From contig DAIDJI010000034.1 of the NCBI GenBank assembly GCA_027451455.1, positions 1 to 10,151 on the forward strand: a stretch of 10,151 nt of DNA, given 5' to 3'. Both the position numbers and the translations under genes were made by a program. Below, piece after piece: positions 5,207 to 10,151 of the stretch. The notes beneath the pieces were generated by a model, which ran no database searches, was not told where the DNA came from, and was given only the letters and a program-made list of their open reading frames with translations. This DNA comes from Planctomycetales bacterium (GTDB lineage: Bacteria > Planctomycetota > Planctomycetia > Isosphaerales > Isosphaeraceae). How positions within the stretch are numbered: the stretch's first letter is position 1; each line of letters begins with the position of its first letter.

Positions 5207-5255
5207 GCGGGGCGACTTTCAAACAAACTCCGACCTGCCGCGGGAACCGAGAACA

Positions 5256-6197
5256 TCAGTCACGGCCACTGGCCACGGTGCGCCTCAGGCCCTCCTCGAA
5301 ACCGATCAGCGGCCGGTAGCCGAGCACTCGACCTATACGCTCCAGGCTCGCCAGCGAGTCCCGGACGTCACCCGGTCGGCCCGGCCGGAATTCGGGCTCC
5401 AGGTCCGTCCCCTGGATGCGGTTAAGTGCCGAGACCAGGTCCAGCAATCGAGTTCGCTCTCCCGTCCCGACGTTGTAGACCTCGCCGTGTAGCGGGCCCG
5501 GATGCCGGATCGCCGAGAGGTTCGCCGCGACCGCGTTGGTTACATAGGTGAAATCCCGGGTCTGCTCGCCATCGCCGTAGATCGTTGGGCGACGGCCCTC
5601 GCCCATCGCCTTGATGAAAAGTGAGATCACTCCGCTATAGGGGCTCGATGGGTCCTGTCGCGGACCGAAGATGTTGAAATAGCGGAGACTCACCCCGTCG
5701 AGACCCATCGTTTGCGCGTAGACCCGAACGTAATGCTCGCCTGCGAGCTTGCCGGCTGCGTACGGGCTCATCGGTTGCGGCAACATCCCCTCGTGCTTTG
5801 GCAACTCGACGGCATCGCCGTAGGCGCTGCTCGATGCGGCGAACACGAATCGATTTACGCCCGCCTGCCGCGACGCTTCAAGCATGTTCAGAGTCGCCGT
5901 TGGACCGCTCTCGTGCGACTGCAATGGCTCGCTTACCGATCGCGGTACGCTCGGGATTGCCGCCTGGTGGAAGACAAATGCCATTCCCTCGGCCGCGCGT
6001 CGGCAGGTCTCGAAGTCGGCGGCTGTTCCCTCGATCCACTCGTACCGCCCCGCCAGGTGCGCCAGGTTTTCCCGGCGGCCGGTAGAGAGATCGTCAAGAA
6101 CCCGGACTCGCAGGCCCGCTTCGAGCAGGGCCTCGACCAGGTGCGACCCGATGAAGCCGGCCCCGCCTGTCACCAGTGCGGTTTGGTCGTTGAGCAT
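5256..6197 (-). CDS. UDP-hexose 4-epimerase (SDR family, WbpP-like)
   Basis: This 313-residue protein is an extended short-chain dehydrogenase/reductase. The NAD-binding motif GGAGFIG is at residues 11-17, with acidic residues after strand 2 (LDD, 34-36). The catalytic residues are Ser122-124 (ASSSAYGD) and Tyr146/Lys150 (SPYAAGK). HQAAIPSVPRSVSEP, LRYFNIFGPRQDP and GDGEQTRDFTYV are typical of the group that includes UDP-GlcNAc(A) 4-epimerases such as WbpP. It would interconvert UDP-GlcNAc(A)/UDP-GalNAc(A), or UDP-Glc(A)/UDP-Gal(A), in the cytoplasm; the exact sugar cannot be fixed by eye. GAGG five bases before the ATG supports the start. It follows the UDP-sugar dehydrogenase gene by 138 bases on the same strand, so co-transcription is likely. 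Confidence 0.9.
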   Translation of the reverse strand: MLNDQTALVTGGAGFIGSHLVEALLEAGLRVRVLDDLSTGRRENLAHLAGRYEWIEGTAADFETCRRAAEGMAFVFHQAAIPSVPRSVSEPLQSHESGPTATLNMLEASRQAGVNRFVFAASSSAYGDAVELPKHEGMLPQPMSPYAAGKLAGEHYVRVYAQTMGLDGVSLRYFNIFGPRQDPSSPYSGVISLFIKAMGEGRRPTIYGDGEQTRDFTYVTNAVAANLSAIRHPGPLHGEVYNVGTGERTRLLDLVSALNRIQGTDLEPEFRPGRPGDVRDSLASLERIGRVLGYRPLIGFEEGLRRTVASGRD

Positions 6198-6335
6198 GGA
6201 GTCCTCGGTTCTCTTCGTCCTCGGTCCGGAAATTCAGGTCGGCTTGCCGTCCTGCCTCTCCACAGCGGTCTCGCAGGAATCGGCGCTTGCGGCTTCTCCG
6301 AGCGAGGGCCTGGAATCGCCGGCAATAAGGCTGAA

Positions 6336-7721
6336 TCAGGCTCTTACGATGACGGCTATTGGGTCGACCACCGACCGGGTCGCGTTTCGGGTGTCGACAA
6401 TCAGCGGGGTGTGGCGGGCGATCCAGTGCCAATCGTAGGCCGAATGGTCGGTGACAATCACCACGCAGTCGCGCGAAGCCAGATAGTCCGATGTCAGGTC
6501 GCGGCTTGACATTCGGAGGTCGGGGTAGTGTCGCATCGCCGGCAGTTCGGGGATGTGCGGGTCGTTGTATTCGACCTGGGCCCCTTTCCGAAGGAGGCGT
6601 TCCATTAACTCGAACCCGGGCGACTCGCGCGGGTCGTCTACATCTTTTTTGTAGGCCATGCCTAGCAGGGTGATCTTGCTCCCCTTGACGGACCGGCACC
6701 GGTCGTTGAGGGCGTCGGCAACGCGGTCGACCACGTAGCCAGGCATCGAGGTGTTGACCTCTCCGGCCAGCTCGATGAACCGTGTGCTCAGGCCGTGTTT
6801 GCGGGCGACCCAGGTCAGGTAGAACGGGTCGATCGGGATGCAGTGCCCGCCCAGGCCGGGGCCTGGGTAGAACGCCTGGAAGCCGAACGGCTTGGTGCTG
6901 GCCGCCTCGATGACCTCCCAGACGTCGACCCCCATTCGAGAATAGATCACCTTTAGTTCGTTGACCAGCGCGATGTTGACGGCCCGATAGGTGTTCTCCA
7001 GGATCTTGCTGGCCTCGGCGACCTCGGGGCTCGAGACCTCGACGACACGGACAACCGCCCGGCCGTAGAGCGCGGAGGCCAGGGCGAGGCTGGGTGGGTC
7101 GAGGCCGCCGACGACCTTTGGGATCGTGGGGGCCGAGAATTGGGGATTGCCGGGATCCTCACGCTCTGGGCTGAAGGCGAGGAAGAAGTCGGCGCCTGGA
7201 CGGAGACCGCCCTCGGCGAGGATCGGCAGGACGATGTCGCGGGTTGTTCCCGGGTAGGTCGTGCTCTCCAGAACCACAAGTTGCCCGGGACGCAGCCGGG
7301 CGGCGATCGATCGGGCCGAGTTCTCGACGTAAGTCAGGTCGGGGTCGCGTGCGTGGGTCAGCGGGGTGGGGACGCAGATCAAGATGGCGTCGGGCTCATC
7401 GAGGCGGCGGAAGTCGTCGGTGGCCTCGAAGCGGCCGTCATCCCGGATCGCTTGAATCGTCTCGCTGGGGATGTGCTTGATGTAGCTCTCGCCGCGGCCG
7501 AGCCGATCGACCTTGGCCGGATCGACGTCGAAGCCCAGCACGGAGAGGCCCTGCTCGCAGAAGGCGCGGGCCAGAGGCAGGCCGACGTATCCCAGGCCGA
7601 TGATCCCGACCCGGACGTTGCCCGACCGGAACTTCTCCAGGAGGGCATCGTGATCAAGTGTGTGCCCGGACGGTTGCCCGCCGGAACTGGAATTGTCGAC
7701 GCCCCGGATGCCCACGACCAT
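6336..7721 (-). CDS. nucleotide-sugar 6-dehydrogenase (UDP-GlcNAc/UDP-Glc type, WbpA/WbpO-like)
   Basis: This 461-residue protein has the three-domain layout of UDP-sugar dehydrogenases. The Rossmann motif GLGYVGLP is at 42-49 with Asp65 (GFDVDP) for NAD. CVPTPLT (116-122) and LESTTYPGTT (151-160) line the active site. The central helix carries Lys257 (LVNELK), and catalytic Cys294 is in GGHCIPID. The C-terminal UDP-binding domain contains KDVDDPRESP. YIKHIP and AFSPEREDPGN resemble the WbpA/UDP-GlcNAc 6-dehydrogenase branch more than UgdH. It oxidises the C6 hydroxyl to a carboxylate in two NAD-dependent steps, giving a UDP-uronic acid. The first 33 residues form a variable extension. The start at 7721 has a strong GGGGGAG motif 4-5 bases upstream. 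It precedes the 4-epimerase gene; together they resemble the WbpO/WbpP route to UDP-GalNAcA. Confidence 0.92.
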   Translation of the reverse strand: MVVGIRGVDNSSSGGQPSGHTLDHDALLEKFRSGNVRVGIIGLGYVGLPLARAFCEQGLSVLGFDVDPAKVDRLGRGESYIKHIPSETIQAIRDDGRFEATDDFRRLDEPDAILICVPTPLTHARDPDLTYVENSARSIAARLRPGQLVVLESTTYPGTTRDIVLPILAEGGLRPGADFFLAFSPEREDPGNPQFSAPTIPKVVGGLDPPSLALASALYGRAVVRVVEVSSPEVAEASKILENTYRAVNIALVNELKVIYSRMGVDVWEVIEAASTKPFGFQAFYPGPGLGGHCIPIDPFYLTWVARKHGLSTRFIELAGEVNTSMPGYVVDRVADALNDRCRSVKGSKITLLGMAYKKDVDDPRESPGFELMERLLRKGAQVEYNDPHIPELPAMRHYPDLRMSSRDLTSDYLASRDCVVIVTDHSAYDWHWIARHTPLIVDTRNATRSVVDPIAVIVRA

Positions 7722-7775
7722 CGATCTCCCCCTGGAACGCGCGGGCCGGCGGACGGCGGGCCGTCGCGAACACCG

Positions 7776-7804
7776 ATTCTATCGGGTCAACCGGCTGCCC
7801 GGAA
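7776..7804 (-). promoter_or_regulatory. possible promoter for the dehydrogenase-epimerase pair
   Basis: In the 155-base gap before the dehydrogenase gene the minus strand has TAGAAT (7776-7781), the same -10 hexamer seen before the tRNA. A poor -35 match, TTCCGG, lies 17 bases upstream. A 6-bp hairpin (CCGGCT/AGCCGG, 7791-7809) overlaps the -35 region. It could instead be a weak 3' structure of the DUF1501 transcript; no T-run follows. Confidence 0.3.
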
Positions 7805-7876
7805 GCCGGAGGGGGTCAGGGCGATCGATGGGCCAGGGGCCGATCTACCGGGCGGCGAAGGAGGGGGGCTCGTTCG

Positions 7877-9322
7877 TCAGGCGCGGAAGAGGCGGCGGTA
7901 GACCTGGCCCTCGTTGACGGTCGGGCGTTCGGGGCGTCCCTGGTGCCGATAGATCAGTCGGGTGTGATCGGCGCCCAGGGCGTGCAGGATGGTCGCGTGG
8001 AGGTCGCGGACGTGCAGCCGGTCCTCGATCGCGTGGAGTCCGACCTCATCCGTCCGCCCGACAACGATCCCGGGGCGGACGCCGCCGCCAGCCATCCACA
8101 TCGTGAAGCCGTATGGGTTATGGTCGCGGCCGTTGCCCTTTTCGGACATGGGCGTACGGCCGAACTCGCCGCCCCAGACGACGAGGGTTTGATCGAGCAG
8201 GCCGCGGCCCTTGAGGTCGCGGACCAGCCCGGCGACGGGTCGGTCCATCGCCCGGCAGGCTTTTGCGTGGTTGATCTCGATTTCGCTGTGCGAGTCCCAC
8301 CGGCTCCCCGCGCCGCAGTAGATCTGGATGAACCGGACGCCCCGCTCGACCATCCGTCGGGCGAGCAGGCAGAGCCGGCCGGTGGACTCGGTGGCCGGGT
8401 CGTCGAGACCGTAGAGCGACCGGGTCGCGGCGGTCTCTCGCGCGAGGTCGACCGCCTCGGGGGCCTCGGACTGCATCCGGAACGCCAGCTCGTAGCTTCG
8501 GATGCGGGCGTCGAGTTCCGACTGGTCGAACCGCGTCTCGTGGTGCCTTCGGTTCATCGAGCCCAGGAAATCGAGCTTGTTTCGCTGTCGGTCGGTGCCG
8601 ACATCGGCGGGGGTGGTGAGATTCGCGATCGGTTGCTCACCCCCCTCGATCCGGGTCCCCTGGTGGACCGCCGGCATGAAGCCGGTTCCCCAGTTCCTCG
8701 GGCCGCCGGCGACCTGCGCCCTCGGGTTATCCAACATCACCACGAAGCCGGGGAGATTGGCGTTTTCCGTTCCGAGCCCGTACGAGACCCAGCTCCCCAG
8801 CGAGGGGCGCCCGGCGAGCGTCGAACCCGTGTTCATCTGGCAGACACCGCCGACGTGGTTCAGCCCGTTCGACCAGCACGACCGGATGACCGCCAGTTCG
8901 TCGGCGCAGGTGGCGATGTTCGGGAGCCAGTCGGAGACCCAGTGGCCGGACTCGCCGAATTGCTTCCACTTCCGCCGAGAGGGCAGCAACGGTGCCCGGC
9001 CCTCGCCCATCGGCGTGATCACCGGCTTGAAGCTCGGGGGCAGCGGCTTCCCCGCCAGACGGTTCAGGTCGGGCTTGGGGTCGAACGTGTCGATGTGGCT
9101 CGGGCCGCCCTCCATGAACAGGAAAATCACGCTCCGGGCTGTCGCCGGCTCTCGCCAGGGGGCCGACGGATCGGTCATCGACGGGCTGGCCGTGGCCCCA
9201 GCCCAGAGGTCGCGAGCCAGAAGGTCGCCCAGCGCGAGGCCGCCGAAACCGACGCCAGCCTCGAACAGCCACTGGCGTCTCGTTGTTTGTGATCGGGGGT
9301 TGGTGATGGGTTCCTGGTTCAT
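7877..9322 (-). CDS. DUF1501 protein, Tat-exported, alkaline-phosphatase-like fold
   Basis: This 481-residue protein is a full-length DUF1501 member. A twin-arginine signal (TTRRQWLFEAGVGFGGLA, residues 13-30) predicts folded export, as is usual for these proteins. The hallmark motifs are FLFMEGGPSHIDTFDPKP (67-84), WDSH (342-345), GGEFGRTP (384-391) and GRDHNP (398-403). These correspond to metal-binding segments of the sulfatase/alkaline phosphatase superfamily, to which DUF1501 is related. The biochemical function is not established. The ATG at 9322 has GGGAGG 9 bases upstream. It lies 78 bases after the DUF1553 stop codon on the same strand, the standard DUF1553-DUF1501 order in planctomycetes, so the two are probably one operon. 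These pairs are often proposed to act in polymer breakdown at or outside the cytoplasmic membrane. Confidence 0.93.
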   Translation of the reverse strand: MNQEPITNPRSQTTRRQWLFEAGVGFGGLALGDLLARDLWAGATASPSMTDPSAPWREPATARSVIFLFMEGGPSHIDTFDPKPDLNRLAGKPLPPSFKPVITPMGEGRAPLLPSRRKWKQFGESGHWVSDWLPNIATCADELAVIRSCWSNGLNHVGGVCQMNTGSTLAGRPSLGSWVSYGLGTENANLPGFVVMLDNPRAQVAGGPRNWGTGFMPAVHQGTRIEGGEQPIANLTTPADVGTDRQRNKLDFLGSMNRRHHETRFDQSELDARIRSYELAFRMQSEAPEAVDLARETAATRSLYGLDDPATESTGRLCLLARRMVERGVRFIQIYCGAGSRWDSHSEIEINHAKACRAMDRPVAGLVRDLKGRGLLDQTLVVWGGEFGRTPMSEKGNGRDHNPYGFTMWMAGGGVRPGIVVGRTDEVGLHAIEDRLHVRDLHATILHALGADHTRLIYRHQGRPERPTVNEGQVYRRLFRA

Positions 9323-9400
9323 GGCCGATGGCCTCCCGGGCCGGACTTTCCTCAGGATCGAGCAGAGTTTGCCCTCAGGGCGGAAACCAATGACCAGGGA

Positions 9401-10151
9401 TCAATCGATGTAGAGAAACTCGTTACTATTCAGGAGGACGTGGCAGAAGTCCACGAGTGCGGCGCGGTTGGGGTTGTGGATCGGCGGATGAGAAATACGC
9501 CGGGCGCGGTCGAGGAATGCGGCGGCCTCCTCGATCTCGTTGGCATCTGGCGGGCGACCGATCGCGAGGTGGTAGGCGGTGATGATTCTCGGACGCTGGC
9601 CGTCCGAGGCGGGGGCCATTCGCTCGACCCGATCGGCGAAGGTTCTTGCCCTGGCGAGCGTCCACGGTCCGTTCAGGAGCATCAGCGCCTGGGTGCTGGT
9701 GGTGGTTGGGACGCGGCGGGAGATTGGTACGGTGCCGTCGGGGGCGTCGAAGGCGGTGAGCATGGGGTCGGGGGCGTTGCGGGCGATCCGGGTCTCGATG
9801 GTCCGGCGAGGGCCCGTGGTCGCCTCGGACGGTCCGCCGATCTTCGGATCGAGTTCGCCGCTGACCGCTAGCATCGCGTCGCGGATTTCCTCGGCGTCGA
9901 GCCGGACGACGGTCCGCTTCCAGAGGAGGCGGTTCTCGGGGTCGATTCGGGCGGCGTGAACGACCTCGTCGAACGGGCGGACGGCTGCCTGGCGGTACGC
10001 TTCCGAGGAGACGATCAGCCGGTGGATCGGCTTCCATCGCTGGCCCCGGGCGATGAACTCGGTCGCGAGCCAGTCGAGCAGTTCGGGGTGGCTCGGCGGT
10101 TCGCCGAGCCGGCCGAAGTCGCTGGGCGTCCCGGAGAGCCCTCGGCCAAAG
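9401..10151 (-). CDS. DUF1553 domain protein, C-terminal 249 residues (5' end outside window)
   Basis: The frame is open from the window edge to the stop at 9401-9403. It contains the hallmark DUF1553 blocks FGRGLSGTPSDFG, then GEPPSHPELLDWLATEF, RLIVSSEAYRQ, ENRLLWKR and LDAEEIRDAMLAVSG. Later come TSTQALMLLNGPW, a helical block with AIGRPPDANEIEEA, and the ending LLNSNEFLYID, typical of the family C-terminus. Complete family members are usually 700-1100 residues and often begin with a signal peptide, a cytochrome-c-like domain (PSCyt1) and DUF1549; none of that part is visible here. It is followed after 78 bases by its usual partner DUF1501. The molecular function is unknown. Confidence 0.95.
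   Translation of the reverse strand, partial: FGRGLSGTPSDFGRLGEPPSHPELLDWLATEFIARGQRWKPIHRLIVSSEAYRQAAVRPFDEVVHAARIDPENRLLWKRTVVRLDAEEIRDAMLAVSGELDPKIGGPSEATTGPRRTIETRIARNAPDPMLTAFDAPDGTVPISRRVPTTTSTQALMLLNGPWTLARARTFADRVERMAPASDGQRPRIITAYHLAIGRPPDANEIEEAAAFLDRARRISHPPIHNPNRAALVDFCHVLLNSNEFLYID

Noticed and set aside
5029..5256. 75-residue minus-strand open frame ending FGDVAQLGERLVCNQEVEGSIPFVST
   Set aside because: Its C-terminal part is the translation of the tRNA-Ala gene, a well-known false protein call. The upstream part has no family resemblance.
5712..6509. Plus-strand open frame opposite the epimerase and the intergenic gap
   Set aside because: It is the antisense shadow of a confident epimerase gene and has no recognisable domain.
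7658..9292. Long plus-strand open frame of 544 codons
   Set aside because: It is antisense to the DUF1501 gene, which has a Tat signal and all hallmark motifs. The plus-strand translation shows no domain.

Overview
The window looks like chromosomal DNA of a GC-rich planctomycete, most likely from the Isosphaeraceae/Gemmataceae range. The strongest clue is the DUF1553-DUF1501 pair at the right end (9401-10151 and 7877-9322, both minus), an arrangement largely confined to Planctomycetes. A YtcJ-type amidohydrolase and several planctomycete-style insertion sequences agree with this. The species cannot be named from the sequence.

Left half (1-5033): an accessory region rich in mobile-element debris. 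It starts with the last 126 bp of an IS5-family element (plus strand). A small two-helix membrane protein follows (237-458, minus), then a gene-poor stretch. Next is the end of a Tn3-family transposon: a terminal inverted repeat at 846-882 overlapping the stop codon of a decayed tnpA 3' fragment. A patch of hairpin-forming repeats (1336-1456) leads to a YtcJ-like amidohydrolase (1593-3251, minus) whose signal peptide now lies in another frame (up to 3330). After that come a TPR-like 3' gene fragment (3496-3636, minus), the 5' part of an ISKra4-family transposase gene (3735-4043, plus), and a second, full-length IS5-family copy (4044-5033, minus). The ISKra4 fragment is cut off at the IS5 element. 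Both transposase genes carry a canonical -1 slippery heptamer exactly where the reading frame changes.

Middle: tRNA-Ala(TGC) at 5034-5106 (minus) directly abuts the IS5 terminus. The tRNA therefore marks the edge between the IS-rich segment and the ordered chromosomal genes.

Right half (5107-10151): intact, co-oriented minus-strand genes. In transcription order these are a DUF1553 protein (5' end outside the window), a Tat-exported DUF1501 protein, a UDP-sugar 6-dehydrogenase (WbpA/WbpO type) and a UDP-hexose 4-epimerase (WbpP type). The last two together would make a UDP-hexuronic acid precursor for exopolysaccharide, capsule or O-antigen. The DUF1553/DUF1501 pair is probably an exported degradative module and need not be related in function to the sugar genes.

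I see no CRISPR array, phage module, toxin-antitoxin pair or clear defence system. The most interesting points are the nested, rearranged mobile elements against the tRNA, the two frameshift sites, the uncoupled signal peptide of the amidohydrolase and the tandem hairpin repeats.
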